A program made the position numbers and the translations under genes. The notes beneath the pieces are model-generated. The model worked only from the letters and a program-made list of their open reading frames with translations. It was not told the origin of the DNA and did not search any database. From Mantamonas sphyraenae (lineage: Eukaryota; CRuMs; Mantamonadidae): DNA of 64,000 nt. How positions within the stretch are numbered: the first letter of the stretch is position 1; each line of letters opens with the position of its first letter. The stretch is taken from the NCBI GenBank assembly GCA_026936335.1, contig JAPMXV010000005.1:336636-400635 (forward strand), written 5' to 3'. Of the stretch, positions 29,517 through 41,700 are shown one piece after another.

Positions 29517-30966
29517 TGCGAATGGGATTCGAGATTTCGTGCGCAAGGCAGCGGCCGCTCTGCGAATTTCCTTGAAAGCTGCGACGCTTGTGGACGCCGC
29601 CACTGGGGAGCAGCTGACGGGAAAGAGCACCCTTGTGGAAGGAATGCGCATTTGTGTGGTGGAACCACGAAAGAAGCCTCGTAAGGGGGTGGAGGCTGTG
29701 GAAAGCACAGTGGCGGAGTCGCAAGGGTCACAAGTGTCGGCGCTTGTGGCGATTGAGTTGTCGCAGAAGCGGAGGACGAGGAGGAGCGATGTGGAGGTGT
29801 GTCTGGTGGCAGAAGCGTCGCCTGTGGAGGAAGAGGCGATGAAGCAGTTGGAAAATGTGGCTGAAGGGCTGGACAACGTAGTGGCGGCGGCGGGGATGCC
29901 CGATCTGCACGTCGGCCCGACGTATCCGATTGGGGCAAGCATTGCGACGGATGGGGTGCTCTTTCCCGTTCTCATTGGAACAGACATTGGGTGCGGGATG
30001 CGGCTTGTGGAAACACCGCTGAAGGCAGGGAAGGGAGCAAAGAAAAGCTGGATTTCGCGCTTGGAGGAGGACATGGAGACGCCTGTGGAGGAGGAGGAGC
30101 TGAACAGCTGGTTGCAAGAGCAAGGTCTGGGCCAGGCAGCGGAAGAGGTTCCGTTTGCGTCAAGCATGGGGACGATCGGAAGGGGCAACCACTTTGCGGA
30201 ATTGGTGGAGGTGGATGAGGTGGTTGACGAAGAGGCTTTTGAGGCCATGGGGCTGGACAAGCAGCGTATGCAGCTGCTGGTGCACAGTGGCAGCCGTGGT
30301 TTTGGAAAGTCCATTTTGAACGCGCATCTAGAGGCGAACGGCAACACAGGCATGCGCGAAGGGAGCACGGAGGGGCTCAAGTACCTGGAGCAACATGACC
30401 TAGCTTGCCAATGGGCAGTAGCCAACCGGGGGTTGATTGTGCGTCGCTTTCTGCGGTGCTGTGGGGTTGCAGACGAGTACCTGGACGGGACAAAGGTGGT
30501 GCTGGACATCTGGCACAACTTTATGGAGAAAGTGCATTTTGCCGGAGTGGACAAAGACCTATGGGTGCATCGCAAGGGTGCAGCGCCATCCACAGAGCCA
30601 GTGGCTGTTGTTCCGGGCTCGCGTGGAGACTTCAGCTGGCTGGTGCGGTGCTGCACTGAAAGTTCTGAAGCGCTGGAGCGGGCCTCATTCAGCATTGCAC
30701 ATGGGAGTGGGCGACAGATGAGCCGCTCCAAGGCGTTTTCCATGGCCAAGGACCGGTTCAGCGTGTCGCAACTGCGGACAACGGAACTGGACAGCACGGT
30801 GATCTGCAATGACAAAACACTGCTCTACGAAGAGTTTCCAGGGGCTTACAAGGCCTCGACGCCAGTTGTGGAGGACCTGGTTGCAAATGGATTGGTGACG
30901 GTCGTGGCCAAGCTGCGTCCTGTGTTGACGTTCAAAGTCGGCGGAGGCGGGAAGCGGGATGGATGA
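29419..30966 (+). CDS. RtcB2-type RNA ligase with N-terminal beta-grasp-like extension
   Basis: A protein of 515 residues from the ATG at 29419. Residues about 8-85 (VTVFAVKGED, then ATLVDAATGEQLTGKSTLVE) look like a small ubiquitin-like or doublecortin-like fold fused in front; this is tentative. The rest is a complete RtcB ligase. GMPDLHVGPTYPIGA and IGTDIGCGMRLVET carry metal ligands including the key Cys. GRGNHFAELVEV and LVHSGSRGFGKSIL carry metal-binding His residues, WVHRKGAAPS and VPGSRGDFSWLV follow, and HGSGRQMSRSKAF carries the histidine that is guanylylated. The pattern fits the RtcB2 branch, often paired with PrfH in bacteria, better than the canonical tRNA-splicing branch. RtcB enzymes join 2',3'-cyclic-phosphate or 3'-phosphate ends to 5'-OH ends with GTP and manganese. 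No archease or PrfH gene lies in the window. Confidence 0.88.
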   Translation: MSTRGIKSKRVTVFAVKGEDTEDGEQGTAVQCNANGIRDFVRKAAAALRISLKAATLVDAATGEQLTGKSTLVEGMRICVVEPRKKPRKGVEAVESTVAESQGSQVSALVAIELSQKRRTRRSDVEVCLVAEASPVEEEAMKQLENVAEGLDNVVAAAGMPDLHVGPTYPIGASIATDGVLFPVLIGTDIGCGMRLVETPLKAGKGAKKSWISRLEEDMETPVEEEELNSWLQEQGLGQAAEEVPFASSMGTIGRGNHFAELVEVDEVVDEEAFEAMGLDKQRMQLLVHSGSRGFGKSILNAHLEANGNTGMREGSTEGLKYLEQHDLACQWAVANRGLIVRRFLRCCGVADEYLDGTKVVLDIWHNFMEKVHFAGVDKDLWVHRKGAAPSTEPVAVVPGSRGDFSWLVRCCTESSEALERASFSIAHGSGRQMSRSKAFSMAKDRFSVSQLRTTELDSTVICNDKTLLYEEFPGAYKASTPVVEDLVANGLVTVVAKLRPVLTFKVGGGGKRDG

Positions 30967-31166
30967 GCGATGAATGAAGAAGGCAATGCAGCTGGTTGAC
31001 CGGTCCGTTGATGAGGTTCGAAGCTTGGGAAATGCATCCAGGGTCTGCCGCGTGACTCAGCAAGTGCGTCGTTTGGCACACGACAAACAAAGAGAGTGGC
31101 AAGGCCGTCGACACATGACATCAACAACGACGAGAGTGACAAAAGTGCGTGGCGTGTGTGTGTGTC
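30967..31166 (+). other. Spacer between RtcB2 and LRR-ankyrin 3, with a weak small ORF
   Basis: This 200-nt gap is one of the larger ones in the gene-dense part. A 73-codon ORF (30974-31195) begins 8 nt after the RtcB2 stop with charged residues (MKKAMQLVDRSVDEV), but it turns into sequence read from the GT repeat near 31148-31166 and overlaps the next gene. I do not regard it as a gene. The gap may carry the promoter of LRR-ankyrin 3. Confidence 0.3.
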
Positions 31167-32711
31167 ATGACCCGCCAGTACGGAGCATCAACTGACACCG
31201 GGAATTCGTCGCAGCTGGATCTCAGTCGAGATCTGGACAGGGACCAGCGAGAGAATGTCTGCAAGGCACTGGAACAGGGGGTGGGTGATCATGGGAAATG
31301 GCTGCAGACCCTTGTGCTCGATAGATGCAAGATGGGCGTGCAAGGAGCGGAGTTGCTGGGCGACCTGGTGCCAGCCCTTCCGGCGCTGAAATCGCTTTCA
31401 GCGACGTACAACATGCTTGGAGACGAGGGTGCCGCGTCTGTTGGTACAGCCTTTGGGAAACACCAATGTCTGCGCTCGTTGCTCCTCGGACACAACGACA
31501 TCCGGGCCCGCGGAGCAGAAGCGCTGGCTCAGGCATTTGCCGACAATGACTTTCTGGAGGAAGTGGACCTGGCCTGCAATTCGATCGGTGATGATGGAGC
31601 AGAGGCAATGGCCTGGATGCTGCGTTCTAACCGCACGCTGCGCACGTTGTTGTTGCAGTCAAACAGCATCACAGAGAAGGGTGCCGCAGACTTTGGGCAA
31701 GCGTTGGCTGCAAACAGAACATTGCGAACCCTCAACCTGTACAACAACAAGATGCGAGACATCGGCGCAGCGGCTTTGGCTGCTGGACTGGAGGGAAACA
31801 CTTCGTTGAGGTACCTGGACGCTGGATTCTGCGAAATCGGCGACGACGGGGTCGAGGCACTTGCGCGCGCTCTCAAAACCAACAGCACACTGGAGGCGCT
31901 GAAACTGAACGGCAACGAAATCAATTCCAATGGCGGGGATGCGCTTGGCATGGCACTGGCTGTGAACAAAGGGTTGTGGTCGCTTTCTCTGTGGGAAAAC
32001 GTGTTGGGTCCATCTGGAAGCAGGGCACTGTGCAGGGGGTTGGCAAGCAACACCACACTGCGTTTCCTCGATATTGCCAGCGTTGATATGGGCTCAACTG
32101 GGTTCAGTGCGCTGTCCAAAGCTTTGGAGGAGAATCACACGCTTCAGGGGATCGAAATGGGCGGCGACAACGGGGATGTGGATGTGCTGCACTTGTTGCA
32201 AGCACTGGAAAACGGCAACAGGGCGCTCTGCAAATGTGGTGGGGTGTACCTGGCAGGACATGACGTGATGCTTCAGCGCAACGCCGCGGCTGCAGCTGCC
32301 TTGACTCAAGCTTGTGCTGAAGGAGACTCGACCAACATGGTCAAGTGGCTAGACCGAGGCGTACCAGTGGATGCAGTTGTGGAAACCAACATGGCACCTC
32401 GCGGGCGTACGGGTCTGGAGATGGCTTTGGTGGCTGAGCAGGACGAGGCGATTGCACTTTTGCGCGAGCGTGGCGCGCGCGTGCGGCTGCAAACGATGGA
32501 ACTGGCCATGGCAAAACCCTGGCGCACCGAATGGCACTGGATGTGGGCCCCGGAGGTGGATGGGGCGATGGAGGCTGCATTGATGATGAACTGGGAGGAA
32601 AGAGAGGCGATGTTTGAGGCGGGCGGGATGGAGGCGTACGAAGCGAGTGCGCTGTGGTGGACGCTGCCAGATGAGGTGATGGAGAGGGTGCTTGGATGGA
32701 TTGTTTGTTGA
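31167..32711 (+). CDS. LRR-ankyrin protein 3 with conserved C-terminal module
   Basis: A protein of 514 residues from the ATG at 31167; the frame is open slightly upstream but only from a GTG. About ten LRR_RI repeats of 28 residues fill residues 35-345 (LRSLLLGHNDIRARGAEALA, LRTLNLYNNKMRDIGAAALA, LEALKLNGNEINSNGGDALG), the most regular set of the three paralogues. One or two ankyrin-like repeats follow (GLEMALVAEQDEAIALLRER), then the shared C-terminal module: WHWMWAPEVDGAMEAALMMN, EEREAMFEAGGMEAYEASAL, WWTLPDEVMERVLGWI. LRR_RI repeats are used in NLR-type receptors and RanGAP, but no NACHT domain is present here. It ends 4 nt from the stop of the giant receptor gene on the other strand. Confidence 0.85.
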   Translation: MTRQYGASTDTGNSSQLDLSRDLDRDQRENVCKALEQGVGDHGKWLQTLVLDRCKMGVQGAELLGDLVPALPALKSLSATYNMLGDEGAASVGTAFGKHQCLRSLLLGHNDIRARGAEALAQAFADNDFLEEVDLACNSIGDDGAEAMAWMLRSNRTLRTLLLQSNSITEKGAADFGQALAANRTLRTLNLYNNKMRDIGAAALAAGLEGNTSLRYLDAGFCEIGDDGVEALARALKTNSTLEALKLNGNEINSNGGDALGMALAVNKGLWSLSLWENVLGPSGSRALCRGLASNTTLRFLDIASVDMGSTGFSALSKALEENHTLQGIEMGGDNGDVDVLHLLQALENGNRALCKCGGVYLAGHDVMLQRNAAAAAALTQACAEGDSTNMVKWLDRGVPVDAVVETNMAPRGRTGLEMALVAEQDEAIALLRERGARVRLQTMELAMAKPWRTEWHWMWAPEVDGAMEAALMMNWEEREAMFEAGGMEAYEASALWWTLPDEVMERVLGWIVC

Positions 32712-32715
32712 TGCC

Positions 32716-35700
32716 TCACAGCAGGGCGAGCTCACCAAGAGTCAACACCTCCTTCCTCCACTCGACAAACTCGTTCACAAACAAAACACGCACTGTCTCG
32801 TCAAACGCATCCGGGTGGGCTTCGTCCACACGGCCGAGGCGGTGTGATTGCTCGACCAGCACTCCATACTCGATCATGTCCAAGTACTCGTCTTCGTCTT
32901 CGTCAAAGAAGCGGCCCACCACCTCGTTCATCTCGTCCATGCGCTTGTCTGTGGTCCACTGTGCAAACCCGTCGCGGTACGCTCGTGCGGCACGCAGAAA
33001 GTCGAGCTCACTCTTTTCGTGGCCGATGGCATGGCGCAGCACGTACTTGACAAACTTGGTACGGAGGATGTTGTCCGACATGGTTGCGGTCACGGACTCG
33101 ACGCGATCTTCCACAGAGGGTCCGTCGCGCAGGTCGTTCATGCCCTTCTGGAACTCGGTCAGCGGGTGTTGGAAGTGTTCGAGCACAACGCCGTCAAAGA
33201 GCTTGTCGTTCAGCTCGTGGTTTCCCAGACGCCTGAGGATATCCACCAGCAAGCCGTACTCCACCTCCACGCATTCCTCCGCATCTTCATCCAAGTACTC
33301 CTCGACCACCGAGTTTGCCGCGTCGGCAACCTCCTCCTCGGCATTGGGGCGGTCGTGGACGATGTTGTGGTACCGGCGCACACCTAGCCACAGACCCTGG
33401 AGCGTGTCGGACAGTACGTCCTGGCCCGCTCCGCCGTTGCCGTAGAATGTATCTGCAAAGCGGAAGTAGCGCGAGCGCAGCGCTGGCTCGTCCAGGACGT
33501 GCTCAAGCGATTCCAGCGCATGGGCAATGTTCTTGGGACCCTTGTCACTGGCAGCCACCAGTTGTTGGACGATTTCCGCATGCGTGCTGCGTCGCACACG
33601 GTCGTCCATAGTGACGACAGAGGTCATGCCGCGCGCCTTGGCTGCCTTCTTTACCCTCTCGCTCTCTTCAAACATGCCGAGAACCTTTGCGCGCTCGGCC
33701 ATCTGCTCGTTGTGGATACGGCGCTCCTCCAGCTGCTTGGCCAGGTTCGCCTCCATTTCCTTTACGATCTTCTTGCTTCGCGCAATCTTGATAAACTCGC
33801 GCACAATCACCACACCCAAAAACGCAAGGGTGACCGAATTGAGCACAAGCAACACGATGCTGATGAGCCAGTGGTCGTCTTCGGTTGTCTCTGAGCTGTA
33901 GAACATAAGGCCGGTCATCAGAGTCACGGTCGTCGCACCCAGGCTCATGGTTTCCAAACGTGTGGCCTCGGCCTCTGCAAACGGCCTTGCGTACAAGTGC
34001 ATGACGAGGGCGGCCATGCACATCCACAGACCTGCGTACAGCTGCGTGAGCGGTTCGTCACTCCAGCGCACAATGATGGCCACCACCATCAGCTTGCGCG
34101 TCATGATGACGATCTCCCAGAAGTAGCGGTTCTTGGAGTAGCCGTCGTACAGGAAGCGGTAGCGCGCCATCACAGTCGGCTGGCGCAGGCGCTTGCGGTT
34201 CTTTACGAGGATGCCCAACCCGACGAGAAGGACGCCGAGACAGTATACGAGGACAAAAAGGTAGCCCCAGGTGTTGAGGTAGTACAGATACTGATCGCTT
34301 GCGCAGTTGATGCGCATGTCTGCCTCCAGGTAGCGCGACCCGTCTTCCAGCGTGATGCAATTGAACATTTGGAACACGGCCTTGGACACCATCGGATGGG
34401 CGATGAACAGCACCACCATGAGGGTCAGCGCATACATGTTGCGCAGATGGTAACGCCACGCCTTGTTGTAGGGCAGCTTCTCTCGTGTTTGCAATGCTTC
34501 TTTGCCCCTCTCCATGCGCTCCTTCATGCGGTCCAGCAAACGGTCACGGTCGTCTTCGCTTGTGACGCGCAGCGTCTCGCGCTCGATTTCAAGGTTCGGG
34601 CGCGCCACCTTGATTCCAAAGTGCTTGGAAATGCGTGTGGCCCACAGATACACGGCGCCGTAGACGACCAGGGGCGCAAAGATGGTGAAGACGGGAAACA
34701 TCATGTAGCCGTTGAGCTGGTCAAAGTAGGTCCAGCCGGTGGCACAGTCGATGGGATGCAGACGGAGGCTAAAGAGGGCCACACCGCCGCTGCTAAACAG
34801 CCCTTGTGTTTCGGCGGCCCAATTCAGGCGGAACTCGCCAATGAAGGCCAGCACTTGCATGTAGTTGAGGGCAATCTTCATCATGATGGACGCCTGCGAC
34901 TTTTCGCCGGTCGAGGTGCGGATGAGGAAAAGGAGCATGGCTGTAGCAGCGGTGAAGAAGAGCACCACCAGCGTCCAGTTGTCCGAGTCTTCGCCGCAGA
35001 TGAGACATGCCTCGCCGAGTTTGCCGTAGCCGTCTTCGCACACGGCACAGAGGGGGCCACGATATCCTGTGGCGCAGGTGCTATTGGGGCCACCCTTGCA
35101 CGCATCCGGGTACGGGCACGCAATGTACTGGTCGGTGCCGGCACGGATGCCAAAGAAACCCCTTTGGGCTTGAATGCCGCCAGCTTGCGTGCACACAGCT
35201 CCGAGGGTGCACTTGAGGCAAGTGCGTTGGCCGTTTACGCTACGTTCGTAGAAGCCGTCGACGCATGTGCACTGGGCTTGCGAAACGGCAGCTTCCTGGC
35301 CCTCGGTGTCCATGAAGGGCGGGCACGCGTTGCATTCCACCTGGCCTCTGAGCTGCTGGTAGGACGACTCTGGGCAAGGTGTGCACGGCGACGTCTCGCT
35401 GACTGAAAAGTAGCCTGGGCGACAGCGGCACTGGTACCCGGATTCATCGGGCTCTGTGTTTGCGCGAACATCTTCCGCGCAGGTGATCACACGCACTGCG
35501 CCGGGCATGCTGAGGGTGCCGATGTTGGGCGTGGACGACACCGTGTAGGAGTAGGTGAAGCCCCAGCGGCCCTGGAACTGCAGCGCGGTGAAACGCACGA
35601 CACCGTTCTGGTCGCTGGTCTGTGCGTCGCCCTGCAGCTGGCGCACGGAAGGACTGACTGCGATGGCCAGGGCCACTCCTGTTCGATTGGCCTGGTTGCC

Positions 35701-38700
35701 AGCCCGGTCGAGCAGTCGGAATGTGGGCGGACTTGGCATGGGCCCCGTGTTTCGATACGACGTCGTGCCGTTGTTCACGAGCACAAAGGATGCGGCCGGG
35801 CCAGCAAGGACGTGCACCTGCACGTCGACGGCACCAAAGCCGCGGGGGCTAAACGTAACGATGTAGGGACCCTCCACAGCGTTCACCAGGAGGTCGTCAA
35901 AGGTGACGAGACCTCCGACCAGGTCACGTGCGAGGGTGCCCCCGATCATCACAGTAGCGTCGTTGCCGAGCTTCTGGTTGTTGCTGTTGGAGGTGGACAC
36001 ACGGTGCACGGAGCCCGACACGGTCACGCGGGTCACGGCGACGCCGGGCACGACGCCACGGCCAGCATCGACAATTTGCAGGTTGACGGGAGGGCTGAGA
36101 AGGACGCCCAGGTTTGCAGAGCCCGTGTAGGAGACCGTGCGTGTTGCGTTGCCATCGAGGACCACTTGCTCGGGAAAGCCCGTGGTCACGTTGAGAGCGA
36201 CATCTGTGCTTTGGATGCCCTGCGAGGAGAAGCGCAATACATGGACGCCACGGACGGGGCGGGTGAGCTGCAGGTCAGCAAACTGGACGACGCCCACGCT
36301 GCTGAACACGGTGCGCGTGCCCTGCCAGGACAGAGGTACAAACGCGTCGTTTTCACGGTCAAAGGACCCTGGGCTGGACGCGAGGGTGACTTCCACTCGG
36401 CGTTGGGCCTGGTCTGCGACGCCCAAGAGATTGCCGCCAATATCCACCATGGCCAGGTTGACGGCGCCGACAAAGACGACGCGGCTGGCAGGCAGCTGCT
36501 TGTTTGCACTCTGGGACGTTTCTGTCCATGCATGCGGCTGGCCGACACCGACGCGTACCTGCGCCTGCACAGTTGCCAGCGAGCCGCTGGCAAAGGTGAA
36601 CAGGTAGGTGCCGACGCGTGGCCTGGTGAGCGTCATGCCAGACACAACCACGGAGCCATTGCGTAGGTGCAAACTGGCGGGGAGGTTTGCCGACAGAGTG
36701 CCGTTGAGCTTGGTGCCATTGACCGAGCGCACGTTGGCGGCGTCGGAGGTGCCGACAAACACCCCGGCTGCATCCAGGAGGCGCAACTCGAAATCCACGA
36801 CGGTGAGCGGGTCGGCACTCGGGTAGAGACGCTGGTCGAGTCCTGCGGCAAGAGCGATGCGCACAGGCGCACCGATGCGCACATGGACCTGGGTCGAGTC
36901 TTTTGTCACGGACAGGCCCGCCAGTCCGACAAACTCGAGGACAAACGGAGAGGCCTCACTGCTGGGTGCCTGAAGTTGCAGGGAGCTAAAAGTGGCCTCG
37001 CTTCCCTCGATGGCGACGACCTTTGTGCCGGAGAGGGGCACGGCGGGCTGTGCGGTGACTTGCAGCTGCTTGCCTGCTCCCAGACGGGTTGGCTTGCCGC
37101 CCGCGTCGAGAACGCGCACGGTGATGGCGTCGAGGTCCACCGTGACTGCAGTTGGGTGAGGAGTGGTCGTGTAGGGCACGACGGCCAACTGAGTGGGCTG
37201 CCCTTCGGTGATGTTGACCTGGATGCTCGTGTTGCTCAGGCCGGCGGTGACAAAGACGACGGTGTGCAGACCCTGCACAGGGCGGACAGCCTGCAAACCG
37301 CTGAAATGCAGCCTGCCGTTGCGCATCTGTTGCACAACGGGGCCGGCCAAGGCGAGGGAGGGGCTGACTGCAAGGACGTCACGGACTTGGCCATCGGCGG
37401 CATTGACCGGGGCACCGCCAGCCTCGTACGCGGCAATAGTGATGTTGGCAAAGGTCGTGTGGATGGATGAGGGGATGACTTGGGAGTCACCGACCTCGAC
37501 GCGCTGCTCAATGGCTTGGCCAAGGGTGACCTGGAATGCAACGGTTGCGTTGAGCAGGCCCGGACTGGAGAGATGGAGGGCGTACGAGCCCACGGGCGGG
37601 CGCGAGATGTTCACGTTGGCAATGGTGGCCACGCCGTTCTGCATGACAAAGGTGGCCTGGCCGAGGACACGCGCACTGGGGGAATAAAGGTGCACGGCGC
37701 GGGTGGATGGCGAATCCGTGTTTCCGACGGCCACAGACGCACTGTCCACAGCACGCACCACGAACGAGGGCAGTTGGAGGTTGACCACCGACTGGAAGGA
37801 CACTTGTGCAGGCTGGACCACTTGCAGGGACACGGCGGGCCCGATGCTGACACGGACCTCCAACTGGGCAGGCTCCAAGCCCGTCGAGACAAACGAAATG
37901 ACGTAGGTGTTGGCGACGGGGCTGGTGAGCGTGATGCCACCGAAAGTGGCGTTCCCGTTGAGCATGGTGGCCTGTGCACCCTGAGCAATGGTTGCAATGG
38001 GCTCGCCTTCCGTGCCGTTGCCAACACTAGCAAACACGGCACGGGCGCCGTCGACGGTGACCGGGTTACCGCCGATGTCCAAGGAGCGCAGCTGGATGGC
38101 AGGGAGCACTGTTGCAGCCACAGTGCGCAGGGAAGGTGGCTGTGTGCCGGGAGCAAGGATGAGCGAGGCCGGAGGACCTGTGATCACACGCACAACGGCA
38201 GTGGGGCTGTTTGCAAGTCCCGGCGAAGAAAAGGTCAACAGATACACGCCGACGCGCGGAGAGGCCAGGCCGAGGTTGGTAAAAGTGACCAAACCGGCGC
38301 CGTCGACGTTGACGGTGGTGCTTCCGACCACACTCTGGCTTGTGTCGTTGATGGACACAGTCACGTTGCGCCCTGCGTTTCCGAGACTTGTGACACCCCC
38401 GCCTGCATCGAGGGTGCTGAGAGAGATGGCACCAAACAAGGAGGATGCCAGGGATTGGACCTGCGTGTTGGCAACGCTGACACTGCTGAGCTTGTAGGCG
38501 TTTCCGGCACCGATGGTTGCAGTGAGCGTGACGTTGGTGAGACCACTCGATGAAAAGGTGAGGGTGTATGTGCCACGAGGAGCAAAGCTAAAGGAAAGGC
38601 CGCGAAGCAGGGCGTGGCCGTTGGACATGACGACGCTCGTGTTGCCGCTCAGGACTCCGTTGTTGTCCACCGAGACGGCCACGTTGCGCTGGGATGCATC

Positions 38701-41700
38701 GGTGGCGCCAACAAAGGTGTTTCCGGCGTCAAAGGCACGCAGCTCGACGTCTGGCACGACGAGCGTAGCTTGTGTTTGGGCGCTCACGGCGGCGGGCGAG
38801 ATGACACGCAGGGTGACGGCTGGTCCTGTCTCGATGCGCACCAGCACGTCGACGGAAAGCAGGCCCGAGCTCGTGAAACGCAGCGTGTAGTTGCCCACCG
38901 AGGGGGCAACCAGACTCATGTTGGAAAAGGTGGCCTGCGAGGCGTTGACGAGGGAGACGGCAAGGGAGCCTTCAAGGACGCCGTTCTCGGGACCACTGAC
39001 CTGCGAGACGGTAACGTCGCGTGTGTCTGCGTACTGGTCGGGCACGACGTTGTTGGCCGTGTCGAGCACGCTGAGGACCAGGCCGGCGTGGACGCTTACG
39101 CGCGCTGTGGACGGGAGTGGACCGAGGACGCTCTGGGCGCTTGCCAGAGCGTGGGGAGGACCAGGCGTAATGATCACAGCCGACGTGGTGGAAACTAGGC
39201 CTGCACACACGTACGTCAGCGTGTAGGTCTGGTTTGGTGGTTTGGCCATTTGCAGGCCTGGAAAGTCGACGAGGCCGGCAAAGGTACGGCGCGTAGCGAT
39301 GCCCTGCAAGGGGACGGAGGTGCTCACGTTGACGATCAAATCTGTGGCTGCGGGCACTCGTGAGCCTCCAATATCCAGGACTTCGATGCGTTGGTTCGGT
39401 AGGTTGACGCTCGGCCGTGTTGGTAGAGTCACCGAGGCATCCGAAACGAGGCGCAGAGAGTAAGGAGCACCAATGTCGATGCGTACGGCGACAGTAGCGT
39501 TGGGAAGACCCTCGACACCCAGAACCATGGTGTACTCGTTGGCTTTGGGCCGGAAGAGGCTCACGTTGTGAAAGACGACCGAAGCAGTGTCCATGACGAT
39601 GGACGTGGTGCCCTGGACCACGGCAGTGGTGTTGGACAGCACAGTGTACAGGCGTGCCACCTTTGAGGCCGCACGGTCGTTGTTGACGACGGTGTTACCT
39701 GCGTCGAGCAAGGAGAGGGTGACGTTTGCGATTTTGACGAGGTTTGCACTTCCGTAGGGACCCAAGGAGAGGGGTGCAACCTTGAGGCTTACCGGGTTGC
39801 CGCTTTGAACGGCCAACACCATCTCAACACTGGTCAAATTGGTTGAACTGAGAGTCAGCGTGTAGTTTTGCACGAGGGGAGCCTTGAGCTGGATGCCGCT
39901 GAAGATCAACTGGCCGTTGATCATGTGTGCCACGGCTGTGGATGACACCAAACCACTTCCGGACGGCGACACGGACGCGGTGACGGTGCGGTTCTGTGTG
40001 TCGGAAGCGCCCACAAAGACGCCACCGGCGTCGAGGGCCTGCACGGTGATGTTGGGCACGACGACGTCGGTGAAAGTCTCGACAACGACGGCGGCGTCGG
40101 AGACGACACGGAGCTGCGTGGGTGCACCCACCGTGACCGTAATGAGACTATCGACACTGGTAAGGCCCGCGGAGGACGCGCGAATGACATACAGACCAAC
40201 GGCAGGCTTCAAGAGGCGGATGTTGGCAAAAGAGACGGTGCCTGCGCTCATGGAGCCTCCCAGAGAGCCAGTTAGCGCGAGGGAGGTGGTGTTGAGGGTA
40301 GCGATGCTCACTGCGCGCGTGGTGTCTGTGGCGCCGACAAAGTTGGCACCGATGTCGTAGGCGTCGACGACAATAGAGTCGAGGAGCACCTGTGCGGCGG
40401 ACGGGTGTGTTTGGGATTGGCCCGTGCGTAGACGCAGCTCGACGGCAGCGCCGATGGTGACCTGCAGCTGGGCAGTGACGTTGAGGACGTTGTACGAACG
40501 AAATGCGACGAGGTAGGTACCCTGAGCAGGTTTGGCGACGCGCATGCCTGCAATGCTGCACTGGCCGTCGACAGCAGTGCATCCTGCTGCACCTGCACCA
40601 ATGATTGGCAGCGAAGCGTTCAAGCTCACGGGAGTGATGGCAACGGGCCAGCCAAAGGTTTCCTTGGTGAGCGTGCCGGAAATGTCCAGCACCTGGACCG
40701 CGACTGTGTTGATGAGCACAGTGGAGGCGGACGGGTACGTGCCACTGATGGTCGTGACCAACGCAAGGGAGTGGGGCGGACCGGAGGTGACGGTGACGGC
40801 GAGCTGGACTGAAGTGGTTCCGCCGTTGAGGGGCTGGACCATGGCAAAGGTGAGATTGTAGAGGCCGGGCACGGGCTTGACGAGAGACAAACCTGTAATT
40901 GCAAGGGAACCCTGGCTCATGTTGAAATGGGAGGGCCCCGAGAGCACAGCACCGGGATTTGGATTTCCGCTTGGTTGTCCACTCAGTGCGACGCTGACGT
41001 TGCGGTTGCCATCTGTGGCACCAACCAACACGTCGCTGACGTCATAGAGACGCAGTTGGACGGCGGAGATGGATGTTTGTGCGGCGGATGCGGCTGTTTG
41101 TGCGGCGGCACTGGTACGTTTCAGGGAGTGTGCCGGTCCAATGATCATGGAGAAATTGGTGTGGACCTCGACCAGTCCGTTGTCACTGGAGAAGGCGAGG
41201 CGGTAGTGGTTGACGGGCAGGGCATTGAGGGTGAGATCGGTGAAGTTTGCCACCCCTGCGACAAGGGCGACGGTGCGCGTGCCGCTGAGGTAGGTGGTGG
41301 ACACGTCGGCCATGGTGTCGGTACGCAAGAGACGCACGGTGACAGACTGGGTGGCAGTGTCCTGGCTGAGGAGAGGTTCGCGCTGGTGGTTGAGGGTGCG
41401 GAGGGTGACGGGCGGGACCGGTACAGAGGCCAGGGTTTGCTGTGCGGGCCATGTGGACAAGTCGCGAGTCAGGTCGAGGTACTCGGGGGTGTCCGTGTAC
41501 ACACCGTGGACCTCAAACTCAAAGAGCCACGCGCCGTCGGTGGTGGTGCCAAACTTGCCCATGACGCCTTCTGTGTTGTTGAAACGCATGCGAAAGTGCG
41601 TGGCGCGCAACTCGGCAGAGAGAAAATCGATGCAAATGGAGGCGTCCTCCTGGTCAGAGGGCACAAAGAAGCACGGCTTCTGGGTGCCGAGACTAATGGC

